A stretch of 64,000 bases of DNA from the NCBI GenBank assembly GCA_037833965.1, contig AP031356.1, positions 11,926,501 through 11,990,500 of the forward strand, written 5' to 3'. A model generated the notes under the pieces. That model searched no databases, had not been told where the DNA came from, and was given only the letters and a program-made list of their open reading frames with translations. This DNA is from Marchantia polymorpha subsp. ruderalis. Taxonomy: Eukaryota > Streptophyta > Marchantiopsida > Marchantiales > Marchantiaceae. Positions 9,934 to 21,100 of the stretch are shown piece by piece. The position numbers and the translations under genes are program-made. Position 1 is the stretch's first letter. Each line of letters begins with the position of its first letter.

Positions 9934-10937
9934 TGGTAAATGGTAAATGGTAAATAGATCAAGCCCGTGGGACCCAAAGGGTCAAAAGGCTAAAAAACAC
10001 AATACAAACAATCCAACTCCAAACTAGGAGAGAACCAAAAGAACCCTCTAGCTAGGGCCCAAAGCACTAGAACGGTAACTAATAATATCTCTAATGTAAC
10101 AACCTAAATCATAAGGCTCGAGTTGAAGCAGAGAAAAGAAATTCTCGACATCAACCTTATGCGCTACTCGAATCTCTATATATCTAGTACAAGTAATAAA
10201 CACATTCTCTTCATCCTCAACATTTCTCCCATCACATAGCCTACAAATCCGTTCACTCCTATCAATATTCAACCAACGTCCTTCCTCAATTCCAAGCCTA
10301 TGAGATCCTGTCCTATGCCTGGCAATAATATGACGTAAAGATGTAGCAATCTCTGCAACAAGGTACCCTTGCTCACAATAAATAAGCATAGGATTCACAT
10401 GAAGTTGATAAAACTGCATTTTAGTGCCTCCTCTCCTCCAAATGATGTTGAGAAACTCCTCCTTAATACGCTCGCGAAGGGCCATAGGTTGCAGATCCCA
10501 ATCCAATTCCGTCACATTCCACCTCAAAGACCAAGTCATCACATCTGCAAACCATCTCTTGGAACGTGTGGCACGCAAAGCATGAAGAGGAAGTCGAGAA
10601 GCATCAAGAGATCTCACCCTTCTAATATAAGTGATGGTCAAGTAGAGAGCTTCAGCCTCAAGAGGTAGACAACCGGTTTCCGCAAGAAGAATAGCATAAG
10701 GAGTTTGGTTCCTTACACCTAACTCTTCTTGTAAGAAGATCTTTTGCACCCTCTCCACACGCTCCCAACTTGTCTTCTTACTGCCAGTACCCCACACTTG
10801 TGTCCCATATAGAACCACCGGCAACACTAAACTCCTAAATAAAAATTTCCTAAGACTCCAAGATACTAGATGAGCTCTTCTACATCGATTTAACAATGAA
10901 TATAGAGCTTTGTAACTAGCTTCTACTCTCTTTTGTA

Positions 10938-10965
10938 AAAATGGTAAAATGGTAAAATGGTAAAA
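10938..10965 (-). repeat. Tail-only insertion, 28 bp, 8-bp unit, TSD TGTA
   Basis: The insert is built of TGGTAAAA units (TTTTACCA in sense), one base longer than the usual unit. TGTA flanks it at 10934-10937 and 10966-10969; intact A copies read CTTTTGTACACAAAG. The orientation is that of a minus-strand insertion. Confidence 0.8.
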
Positions 10966-12680
10966 TGTACACAAAGTGCCCAACTATAATTCTGAGAAAA
11001 ATCAATGCCTAAATATTTGTAACTCTTCACTTGTTCCAATTCTAGTCTCTTGTAAAAGAGAGAGAACTTGGATCTAGTGCCCACAAGAATGATCTTTGAT
11101 TTTTCCAGATTGACCTCCATCTGATTTCGAGTACAAAAGCTAGCCAAAGTATCAAGGTGTTTCTGTAAACTAATTGCATCATGTGCTAGTAATATGATAT
11201 CATCTGCATACAAAAGAGCTTTGATCACAAAGTCTCCAAGTTTGACTCCTTCACTCTCACAATCATCCAACCACCTTTCTATATCATCTATGAATATTCC
11301 GAATAGAGTAGGAGAGAGAGGACAACCTTGAATAACTCCAATGGTGCTCGAGATCTCTTGAGGCTGAGAGGCATCAATCTTAGCTCGAACTGAAGTGTAT
11401 AAAGTGGCCACAGCTCCGAGTAGATTAGCCGGTACTCCAATGTCTTGTAGTCTTTCCCATAAAAGCTTTCGAGGAACAGTATCAAAAGCTTTCTTCAAAT
11501 CGATGAAGGCACAAAATAAAGCTTTCCCATTGCCCTTGGATTTCTCCCATAAAACACGTAAGGCCAAAATATGGTCAATAGTGTTGTATGTAGGACGAAA
11601 ACCGGCTTGGGCCTTTGCTCTCTTCTGAAAATCCTCTGTCCATGTGCTCAACTTCGATTCTACCAATTTCCCAAACAACTTGGCAAAAACACTACCAACC
11701 ATGATGGTGCGATAGTTTGTCACCACGTCCTTCCTTCCTGATTTATGAATAGGAACAATCTTCCGCATGGACCAAGTTGATGGAAAACCATGAACCATAG
11801 CATCTTCCAAAAGCTTAGTGAGAACCGGTCCAATACAATCTCCTCCCCACTTGATAAGTTCAATGGACAAGCCATCTAAATCCTCACATTTGCCATTTGC
11901 TAATTTTCGGAGAATAGTCATCACCTCTCCTTCCGAAAATAATCCAGGTGTTGCTTCGCAATATGGCATAGATGTGGCTTTTGGAAAGAAATAGAGCTTT
12001 TCGGCAAAAGCTACCAAAGACTCGGAATCAAGAGAAGGTTTTGACGGTGGTGTAGCTAATCGTCTCCAAAAGGACTTGGGATCCTTCATCAGGTCCTTTG
12101 TCAAGGATTCTTGCTTTCTTCTTAAGAAAGCTCGTTTCTTAGACTTCACCAAGTCTTTGTATATCCTTGTCAAAAGAACCGACTTTGAATATCCAAAGAC
12201 CTATCAACAGACCTTGCCCTTGCTAGCTTGCATTCGGAGTCAAACCATCCATTGCAAGGTAGCCCCTTAGCAATCCTAGTACTATGCCTCAAAAAGAACT
12301 TCGATGCAGAAGTTTTGAGCAATTCTATGAGCTGTAAACTAGCGGTATGCGAATCTGGACTCCATATGGTGTGAGTCAAAAGATCTTGTAGATGTTCTGC
12401 ATAAAGGTCTCTTTTACAAGGATCTAAGCGAAACTTGGGAGAAGCTAAAAGAGATTGGCGAGGTGAAGTAGAGATTGATTTTGACATTGAAAGTGTGAAC
12501 AAAAGAGGTGCATGATCTGATTCAGGTTGAGGATCCAAAACATCAAAATTGGAGATCAGAGAGGTACTAACCAAGGAAGACAAGAGAAAATCTATTGTGC
12601 TAGCACCGGTAGGGGAAAAACAAGTATTGGACTGAGATTTGGGAAAGCGAGAGGTTCCATTGAGAACCTTCAAGTTACAA

Positions 12681-15600
12681 TGGTAAATAGATCAAGCCCG
12701 TGGGACCCAAAGGGTCAAAAGGCTAAAAAACACAATACAAACAATTCAACTCCAAACTAGGAGAGAACCAAAAGAACCCCCTAGCTAGTGCCCAAAGCAC
12801 TAGAACGGTAACTAATAATATCTCTAATGTAACAACCTAAATCATAAGGCTCGAGTTGAAGCAGAGAAAAGAAATTCTCGACATCAACTTTATGCGCCAC
12901 TCGAATCTCTACATACCTAGAACAAGTAAGAAATACATGCTCTTCATCCTCAACTTTTCTTCCATCACATAGCCTACAAATACGTTCACTCCTATCAATG
13001 TTCAACCAACGCCCTTCTTCAATCCCAAGACTATGAGATCCAGTTCTATGTCTAGCAATAATATGACGTAAAGAAGTAGATATCCCTGCAAGTAAGTATC
13101 CTTGCTCACAATAAATAAGCATAGGATTCACATGAAGTTGATAAAACTGCATCTTGGTGCCTCGTGTGCTCCACATAATGCTGAGAAATTCCTCCTTTAT
13201 ACGCTCGCGTAGGGCAATAGGTTGCAAATTCCAATCGAGTTCCGTCACATTCCACCTCAAAGACCAAGTCACCACATCTGCAAACCAACCCTTGGGACGT
13301 GTGGCATGCATAGCTTCAAGAGGAAGTCGAGAAGCATCAAGAGATCTCACTCTTTTGACGTAAGTGATAGTCAAAAAGAGAGCTTCAGCCTCAAGAGGTA
13401 GACAACCTGTTTCCGCAAGAAGAATTGCATAAGAAGTTTGGGTCCTCACACCCAATTCTTCTTGTAAGAAGATCTTTTGCACCCTCTCCAAACGCTGCCA
13501 ACCTGTCTTCTTACAACCAGGACCCCACACTTGTGTTCCATATAAGATAACGGGAAACACTAAGCTCCTGAATAAGAATTTCCTAAGACTCCAAGACACT
13601 AGATGAGCTCCTCTACATCTATTTAGCAATGAATATAGTGCTTTGAAACCAACTTCTACCCTCTTTTGCACACAAAGTGCCCAACTATAATCAGATGAGA
13701 AATCAATGCCCAAATATTTGTAACTTTTCACTTGTTCCAACTCTAATCCTTTGTAACAGAAAGAGAGCTTGGATCTAGTGCCCACAAGAATGACTTTGGA
13801 CTTCTCCAAATTGACTTCCATCTGATTTTGAGTACAAAAGCTAGCCAAAGTGTCGAGGTGTTTCTGTAAACTAGTGGCATCACGTGCTAGTAATATGACA
13901 TCATCTGCATACAAAAGAGCTTTGATGACAAAGCCTCCAAGTTTAACACCTTCGCTATCACAATCCTCCAACCACCTTTCTATATCATCTATGAAAACTC
14001 CAAAGAGAGTGGGAGAGAGAGGACAACCTTGAATGACTCCAATGGTGCTGATAATCTCTTCGGTTTGAGAAGTGTTGATCTTGGCCCAAACTGAGTGGTA
14101 TAATGCAGCCACCGCTGCCAAGAGATCTGATGGTACTCCAATGGCTTGCAATCTTTGCCATAAAAGCTCACGAGGTACTGTGTCAAAAGCTTTCTTGAAA
14201 TCAATGAAGGCACAAAACAAAGCTTTTCCATTACCCTTGGATTTCTCCCATAGAACACGTAAAACCAAGATATGGTCTATAGTGTTGAATGTAGGACGAA
14301 AACCAGCTTGGAACCGCGCTCTCTTCTGACAAGATTCAGCCCATGTGCTCAACTTTGACTCCACCAATTTGCCAAATAACTTGGCAAAAATACTACCCAC
14401 CATGATAATGCGATAGTTTGTCACCAAGGCCTTGCTCCCAGATTTGTGAATAGGAACAATCTTCCGTAGAGACCAAGATGAAGGAAAGCCATGAATAGCA
14501 GCATCCTCTAACACTTTCGTGAGTATAGGTCCAATAGCATCTCCTCCCCACTTGAGAAGTTCAATGGAAAGCCCATCCAAATCCTCACATTTACCATTTG
14601 CCAATTGTCTGAGTTGAGTCATCACTTCAACTTCTGAAAATAAGCCTGGATTTCCTTCACAATGTGGCATAGATGCAACATTGGGAAAGAAATAAAGCTT
14701 TTCAGCAAAAGAAATCAAAGACTTGGGATCAAGAGTAGGTTTAGAAGATCGTACTGCCAACCGCCTCCAAAAGGATTTGGGATTCTCCAAGAGCTCCTTT
14801 GTCAAGCACTCTTGCTTCTGCCTCAAAAATGCTCGTTTCTTGGACTTCACCAAGTCTTTGTAAAGTCTTGTCGTAATCAACCGATTGTGAAGATCCAAGG
14901 ATTTATCAAGTGATCTCGCCCTCGCTTGCTTGCAATCAAAGTCAAACCATCCATTGCAAGGAAGACCTCTAGCTCTCCTGGTCTTATGTCTCAAAAAGAA
15001 CTTAGAAGCAGAGTTTTGGAGCAACTCAGTTAGTTGCAAACTAGATGTATGTGGATCAAGGCTCCAAGTAGTACAAGTCAAGAGGTCTTGGAAATGTTCA
15101 CTATAAAGTTGCTTCTTACTAGCATCTAAACAAAACTTGGGGGAAGTAGAAACATAGTGACATGTAGGGAGAGGGATTGACGTTGACAACAAAAGAGTAA
15201 ATAAAAGAGGTGTATGATCTGATTCTGGTTGAGGCTCTAGAATATCAAACGCTGAGATAAATGAACTATTAGTGGCAGAGGACAAAAGATAATCTATAGT
15301 GCTAACACCAGTAGAGGAAAAACATGTATTGGAGTGAGAGTTGGGAAAGAAAGAAACACCATTGAGAACTTTCAGATTACAAGTGGCTCCAAAAGTCAAG
15401 AAATGCTCAGTCAAATCATTTGTACAAGGATCACAAGAGACTCTAGACCACAAACTATCTCTACTTTCTTCAAAAGAGTGAGAAGACAAGGAACTATCAA
15501 ATTGTGTAAATTGAGCGGAACTTATGCGGGCATTGAAGTCTCCAACAAGAAAAACTTCACCTTTGTCTTGATATTTGAGAACATCTCCTATGAGCCGATG

Positions 15601-15843
15601 GAATGGTTGACTTCGATTGCAAGTGCTTGTGGAGTAGATCTGCATGGATAATGGTGCAAAGTAGCAAACTGCCAAATAACTGTAAGATCCTCCAATCAAT
15701 CCAAGACGAAGCCAATGATATTGTTTCCCAATATCTTGGCTTTCCAAATGTATCATAGGAAGAAGTTCAGATCTGATGAAAGTAGCAATGCCTCCAAAGC
15801 CTCTTCCTGCTCGTCGATTTCTATGGTTCCAAGTAGATCCCAC
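12681..15843 (-). mobile_element. LINE-B copy, 5'-truncated, in LINE-A ORF2
   Basis: It begins with one to two tail units at 12681, followed by the 3' UTR and ORF2 back to residue 49 or so. The flanking A sequence rejoins exactly: CAAGTTACAA before, CAAGTGGCTCC after, with CAA (12678-12680, 15844-15846) as target duplication. At 3.2 kb it is the longest insertion here without any 5' UTR. Confidence 0.9.
12781..15843 (-). pseudogene. LINE-B ORF2, long open frame lacking its N-terminus
   Basis: About 1,020 codons are open from LVGSTWNHRN to the normal stop. GDFNARI, STIDYLLSS and ESDHTPLLF of the endonuclease are intact, as are the RT (AFIDFKKAFDTVP, GCPLSPTLF, YADDVILLARD) and the zinc finger (CRLCDGRKVEDEEHVFLTC). 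Missing are the first 48 residues with the WNIRG and ETW motifs, which carry the catalytic Asn and Glu, so the endonuclease cannot be active. The frame has no start of its own. The lack of stop codons suggests a recent insertion. Confidence 0.85.
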
Positions 15844-16493
15844 CAAGTGGCTCCAAATGTCAAAAAGTGCTCTGTCAAAGAGTTTGTGGAAGGATCAAAA
15901 GAGGTTCTAGACCACAAACTATCGTAAATTTCTTCAAACATAGAAGAAGCCAAGGGATCACTAAATTGAGTAAATTGAGCACAACGTATACGAGCATTGA
16001 AATCTCCAGCAAGAAAGACATCCCCTTTACTTTGGAATCTAAGAACATCTTCAATAAGCCGATGGAATGGTTCACTTCGGTTGCAAAAGCGTGTTGAGTA
16101 GATACCCATGGACAATGGTGCAAAATAACAAATTGCCAAATAGCAATAAGATCCTCCAACCACCCCGAGACGTAGCCAATGATACTGTCCACCAACATCT
16201 TGAGCTTCTAGATGTATGAGAGGTAGAAGATGAGACTTGATGAAAGTAGCAATACCTCCTTGACCCCTTCCCGCATGTTGTCTTCTCTGGTTCCATGTCG
16301 ACCCCACCAAGGTAAACCCTTCCAACTCAGCAATAGTATTGCTTTCATGTTCCCAAGTCTCCACAATGTTGATGACGTCAGCCATCTTCCAAATCGGAGC
16401 AGCACTCACATACTTTGTTGTTGAAAGTCCTCGGATATTCCACACCAACACCCTTATCTTCTCGGATTGCTATGTTGACGACACCCTCCTTCT

Positions 16494-17018
16494 CTAAGTA
16501 ACGATTGCTCTCCCATCCTGTAAATAAGCAACAAAACCCGATTCTTGAGCCTCTTTTACCTTCGCAAGCTCCTTTCTCCTAACTTCCACTTGTAGAGGAG
16601 TCAGATCAGGATCCAACCATATTCTACGTCCCTTTAACATAGCCTTATTAGCCAAGGCAACATCACGTTGAGTTTGATTGACAAACTTCACTATAATACC
16701 ACGAGGTTGAGCTCCCTTGTTTCCAATACGAAAAGCTTGAGCCAATTCCGCATTGGAAACCTGAAGTGTTTCATCCAAAAACTTGGTGACAACACTCTTG
16801 ACATCTTCATTCTCTATTTAGTTTATTAGTTACCGTTCTAGTGCTTTGGGCACTAGCTAGGGGGTTCTTTTGGTTCTCTCCTAGTTTGGAGTTGGATTGT
16901 TTGTATTGTGTTTTTTAGCCTTTTGACCCTTTGGGTCCCACGGGCTTGATCTATTTACCATTTACCATTTACCATTTCAGGTAAACCTGAAATTCTCACA
17001 TTCTTCCTACGTGCAATT
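16494..17018 (-). pseudogene. LINE-A ORF1, split and with an early stop
   Basis: The C-terminal half of A ORF1 (DETLQVSNAELAQAFRIG, ANKAMLKGRRIW, EVRRKELAKVKEAQ) is readable. A CAG-to-TAG change shortens it by about eight codons before the usual TAG CAA TCC. At 16820 a plus-strand LINE 3' end interrupts it; the RRM start (ISGLPE) continues at 16978-17018. The N-terminal coiled coil is absent. Confidence 0.8.
16820..16973 (+). mobile_element. 154-bp LINE 3'-end insertion, TSD ATTT
   Basis: It starts five bases of filler before TATTAGTTACCG, continues through both 3' hairpins and the 3' UTR, and ends in three tail units. ATTT is found at 16816-16819 and 16974-16977. Removing it restores TCTATTTCAGGTAAACC of ORF1. 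Confidence 0.85.
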
Positions 17019-17067
17019 CTTATTCAGGAGCTTAGTGTTTCCCGTTATCTTATATGGAACACAAGTT
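17019..17067 (+). other. LINE-B ORF2 scrap (RT/thumb region)
   Basis: It encodes FLFRSLVFPVILYGTQ on the plus strand, a B-type sequence, squeezed between A ORF1 (minus) and a type I monomer. It probably came from end-joining filler or an old copy. Confidence 0.6.
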
Positions 17068-17325
17068 GGGATTTCTCAAGTTTCGAGTTGGAGTTTTCGA
17101 GTGTTGGGGTCGAGATCGTTTCTTGCAGAGATCGTTTCTTCGCGTCTGAGTGTCCACGGAAGCTGAAAATTTGCAGGGGCGTGAAGTTTGGTAGCGTGCT
17201 CCAGCCTGCAAAATCTGACGCATTTTGGAGTTGAAACGCCGAAGTTCACGGATTTCTCAAGTTTCGAGTTGGAGTTTTCGAGTGTTGGGGTCGAGATCGT
17301 TTCTTGCAGAGATCGTTTCTTCGCG
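17068..17325 (+). repeat. Type I monomers, about 1.4 copies
   Basis: Sense-oriented type I monomers that join A ORF2 sequence at the shared string CTTCGCG (17317-17324). A 16-bp stretch (GAGCGTATGGCCCTTC-like) follows in near-duplicate, as expected of microhomology joining. The intervening ORF1 and most of ORF2 are deleted. Confidence 0.7.
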
Positions 17326-17397
17326 AGCGTATGGCCCTTCGCGAGCGTATTAAGGAGGAGTTTCTCAACATCATTTGGAGGAGAGGAGGCACTAAAT

Positions 17398-18395
17398 GGT
17401 AAATGGTAAATGGTAAATAGATCAAGCCCGTGGGACCCAAAGGGTCAAAAGGCTAAAAAACACAATACAAACAATCCAACTCCAAACTAGGAGAGAACCA
17501 AAAGAACCCCCTAGCTAGTGCCCAAAACACTAGAACGGTAACTAATAATATCTCTAATGTAACAACCTAAATCATAAGGCTCGAGTTGAAGCAGAGAAAA
17601 GAAATTCTCGACATCAACTTTATGCGCCACTCGAATCTCTACATACCTAGAACAAGTAAGAAATACATGCTCTTCATCCTCAACTTTTCTACCATCACAT
17701 AGCCTACAAATACGTTCACTCCTATCAATGTTTAACCAACGCCCTTCTTCAATCCCAAGACTATGAGATCCAGTTCTATGTCTAGCAATAATATGACGTA
17801 AAGAAGTAGATATCTCTGCAAGTAAATACCCTTGCTCACAATAAACAAGCATAAGATTCACATGAAGTAGATAAAACTGCATCTTGGTGCCTCGTGTGCT
17901 CCACATAATGCTGAGAAATTCCTCCTTAATACGCTCGCGTAGGGCAATAGGTTGCAAATTCCAATCGAGTTCCGTCACATTCCACCTCAAAGACCAAGTC
18001 ACCACATCTGCAAACCAACCCTTGGGACGTGTGGCACGCAAAGCTTCAAGAGGAAGTCGAGAAGCATCAAGAGATCTCACTCTTTTGACGTAAGTGATAG
18101 TCAAAAAGAGAGCTTTAGCCTCAAGAGGTAGACAACCTATTTCCGCAAGAAGAATTGCATAAGAAGTTTGGGTCCTCACACCCAATTCTTCTTGTAAGAA
18201 GATCTTTTGCACCCTCTCCAAACGCTGCCAACCTGTCTTCTTACAACCAGGACCCCACACTTGTGTTCCATATAAGATAACGGGAAACACTAAGCACCTG
18301 AATAAGAATTTCCTAAGACTCTAAGACACTAGATGAGCTCCTCTACATCTATTTAGCAATGAATATAGAGCTTTGAAACCAGCTTCTACCCTCTT
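17398..18395 (-). mobile_element. LINE-B 3' end, about 1 kb, TSD AAA
   Basis: It has tail, 3' UTR and the last 290 codons or so of ORF2 (MFPVILYGTQVWGPG onwards, zinc finger intact, frame open at 17511-18290). The A sequence GGCACTAAAATGCAG is split, with AAA at 17395-17397 and 18396-18398. A stop codon lies just beyond the open part (TTAGAGTCTTAGG at the SWS-LRK region). Confidence 0.85.
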
Positions 18396-18421
18396 AAAAT
18401 GCAGTTTTATCAACTTCATGT

Positions 18422-18437
18422 AAATGGTAAATGGTAA
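18422..18437 (-). repeat. Tail-only insertion, 16 bp, TSD ATGT
   Basis: AAATGGTAAATGGTAA lies between ATGT at 18418-18421 and 18438-18441. Intact copies read CTTCATGTGAATCC. The orientation is minus. Confidence 0.8.
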
Positions 18438-18899
18438 ATGTGAATCCTATGCTTATTTATTGTGAGCAAGGGTACCTTGTTGTAGAGATTGCTACATCTT
18501 TACGTCATATTATTGCCAGGCATAGAACAGGATCTCATAGGCTTGGAATTGAAGAAGGGCGTTGGTTAAACATTGATAGGAGTGAACGGATTTGTAGGCT
18601 ATGTGATGGGAGAAATGTTGAGGATGAAGAGCATGTGTTTATTACTTGTACTAGATATATAGAGATTCGAGTGGCGCATAAAGTTGATGTCGAGAATTTC
18701 TTTTCTCTGCTTCAACTTGAGCCTTATGATTTAGGTTGTTACATTAGAGATATTATTAGTTACCGTTCTAGTGCTTTGAGCACTAGCTAGGGGGTTCTTT
18801 TGGTTCTCTCCTAGTTTGGAGTTGGATTGTTTGTATTGTGTTTTTTAGCCTTTTGACCCTTTGGGTCCCACGGGCTTGATCTATTTACCATTTACCATT

Positions 18900-19339
18900 T
18901 GTGAGCAAGGATACTTACTTGCAGAGATATCTACTTCTTTACGTCATATTATTGCTAGACATAGAACTGGATCTCATAGTCTTGGGATTGAAGAAGGGCG
19001 TTGGTTGAACATTGATAGGAGTGAACGTATTTGTAGGCTATGTGATGGAAGAAAAGTTGAGGATGAAGAGCATGTATTTCTTACTTGTTCTAGCTATGTA
19101 GAGATTCGAGTGTCGCATAAAGTTGATGTCGAGAATTTCTTTTCTCTGCTTCAACTCGAGCCTTATGATTTAGGTTGTTACATTAGAGATATTATTAGTT
19201 ACCGTTCTAGTGCTTTGGGCACTAGCTAGGGGGTTCTTTTGGTTCTCTCCTAGTTTGGAGTTGAATTGTTTGTATTGTGTTTTCTAGCCTTTTGATCCTT
19301 TGGGTACCACGGGCTTGATCTATTTACCATTTACCATAT
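18900..19339 (+). mobile_element. LINE-B 3' end, about 440 bp
   Basis: It begins at GTGAGCAAGG directly after the tail of the preceding A copy, carries the zinc finger (CRLCDGRKVEDEEHVFLTC) and the stop at 19227-19229, and ends in two tail units. Insertion into or next to an older tail would explain the head-to-tail order. Confidence 0.8.
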
Positions 19340-19672
19340 AGGAGTCAACGTATTTGTAGGCTATGTGATGGAAGAGAAGTTGAGGATGAAGAGCATGTAT
19401 TTCTTACTTGTACTAGATATGCAGAGATTAGAGTGACTCATAATATAGATGTAGAGAATTTTAATTCTTTGTTATAGTTAGTTCCTTTTGATTTAGGTTG
19501 TTATATTAGGGACATTATTAGTTATCGTTCTAGTGCTCTTGGCACTAGCTAGAATTTGGCCTTTGGGGTCTTTTCCCTTGTTTGTGGCGGTCGCTTGTAT
19601 TGTGTTTTTCAGCCTTTTGACCCTTTGGGTCCCCCGGGCTTGATCTATTACCATTACCATTACCATAAATCA
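19340..19672 (+). mobile_element. LINE-C 3' end, about 330 bp
   Basis: The C-type end (RYAEIRVTHNIDVENFNSLL...LVPFDLGCYIRD) has one in-frame stop, where LLQL is expected. The 3' UTR is distinct from A and B (GAATTTGGCCTTTGGGGTC, TTCAGCC, CCCCCGGGC), and the tail is made of TACCAT 6-bp units. It has no clear 5' target duplication. Confidence 0.8.
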
Positions 19673-20985
19673 GGAAGGAAGGACGTGGTGACAAACTATC
19701 GCACCATCATGGTTGGTAGTGTTTTTGCCAAGTTGTTTGGGAAGTTGGTAGAATCGAAGTTGAGCACATGGACAGAGGATTTTCAAAAGAGAGCAAAGGC
19801 CCAAGCCGGTTTTCGTCCTACATACAACACTATTGACCATATTTTGGCCTTACGTGTTTTATGGGAGAAATCCAAGGGCAATGGGAAAGCTTTATTTTGT
19901 GCCTTCATCGATTTGAAGAAAGCTTTTGATACTGTTCCTCGAAAGCTTTTATGGGAAAGACTACAAGACATTGGAGTACCGGCTAATCTACTCGGAGCTG
20001 TGGCCACTTTATACACTTCAGTTCGAGCTAAGATTGATGCCTCTCAGCCTCAAGAGATCTCGAGCACCATTGGAGTTATTCAAGGTTGTCCTCTCTCTCC
20101 TACTCTATTCGGAATATTCATAGATGATATAGAAAGGTGGTTGGATGATTGTGAGAGTGAAGGAGTCAAACTTGGAGACTTTGTGATCAAAGCTCTTTTG
20201 TATGCAGATGATATCATATTACTAGCACGTGATGCAATTAGTTTACAGAAACACGTTGATACTTTGGCTAGCTTTTGTACTCGAAATCAGATGGAGGTCA
20301 ATCTGGAAAAATCAAAGATCATTCTTGTGGGCACTAGATCCAAGTTCTCTCTCTTTTACAAGGGACTAGAATTGAAACAAGTGAAGAGTTACAAATATTT
20401 AGGCATTGATTTTTCTCAGAATTATAGTTGGGCACTTTGTGTACAAAAGAGAGTAGAAGCTGGTTACAAAGCTCTATATTCATTGTTAAATCGATGTAGA
20501 AGAGCTCATCTAGTATCTTGGAGTCTTAGGAAATTTTTATTTAGGAGTTTAGTGTTGCCGGTGGTTCTATATGGGACACAAGTGTGGGGTCCTGGCAGTA
20601 AGAAGACAAGTTGGGAGCGTGTGGAGAGGGTGCAAAAGATCTTCTTACAAGAAGAGTTAGGTGTAAGTAACCAAACTCCTTATGCTATTCTTCTTGCGGA
20701 AACCGGTTGTCTACCTCTTGAGGCTGAAGCTCTCTACTTGACCATCACTTATATTAGAAGGGTGATATTGATGCTTCTCGACTTCCTCTTCATGCTTTGC
20801 GTGCCACACGTCCCAAGGGATGGTTTGCAGATGTGATGACTTGGTCTTTGAGGTGGAATGTGACGGAATTGGATTGGGATTTGCAACCTATGGCCCTTCG
20901 CGAGCGTATTAAGGAGGAGTTTCTCAACATCATTTGGAGGAGAGGAGGCACTAAAATGCAGTTTTATCAACTTCATGTGAATCCA
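19673..20985 (+). pseudogene. LINE-A ORF2 fragment, RT region
   Basis: It is open from HKSGRKDVVTNYRTIMVGS through QAGFRPTYNTIDHIL, AFIDLKKAFDTVP, GCPLSPTLF, YADDIILLARD and YKYLGIDFSQN to the conserved region GCLPLEAEALYLTITYIRRV. A small deletion at about 20763 (GGGTGATATTGATGC) then shifts the frame; the rest is readable in another frame up to HVNP. A minus C copy begins at 20986. The endonuclease and the zinc finger are missing. Confidence 0.85.
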
Positions 20986-21100
20986 TGGTAAATGGTAAAT
21001 GGTAATAGATCAAGCCCGGGGGACCCAAAGGGTCAAAAGGCTGAAAAACACAATACAAGCGACAGCCACAAGCAAGGAAAAAGACCCCAAAGGCCAAACC

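Larger units (their letters stand above)
10048..16451 (-). pseudogene. LINE-A ORF2, interrupted and frameshifted
   Basis: Both ends of the 1068-residue A ORF2 are present: MLVWNIRGLS and the endonuclease (15846-16451), then the rest from 12677 down to the stop at 10048. RT motifs (AFIDLKKAFDTV, GCPLSPT, YADDIILLA) and the zinc finger are readable. Besides the B insertion it has a 1-bp loss near 12173 and a 32-bp gain from the tail-only insertion near 10950, each shifting the frame. The zinc-finger region reads EDEENVF, with the metal-binding histidine lost. No ATG is present at the ORF2 start (GTG TTG GTG TGG). Confidence 0.85.
9934..17018 (-). mobile_element. LINE-A copy, minus, split by three insertions
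   Basis: From its tail at 9934 it runs through the 3' UTR, ORF2 and most of ORF1, ending in ORF1 near 17018. It is interrupted by a tail-only insertion (10938-10965), a 3.2-kb B copy (12681-15843) and a 154-bp LINE 3' end (16820-16973). The 5' UTR is absent. It was inserted at the end of a type II array. Confidence 0.85.
17326..18899 (+). mobile_element. LINE-A 3' end, split by a minus LINE-B
   Basis: The last part of A ORF2 (RERIKEEFLNIIWRRGGTK, then MQFYQLHV...) with stop at 18788-18790, 3' UTR and tail. It is interrupted by a B 3' end (17398-18395) and by a tail-only insertion (18422-18437). The ORF2 end reads RSSALSTS where most copies have ALGTS. Confidence 0.8.
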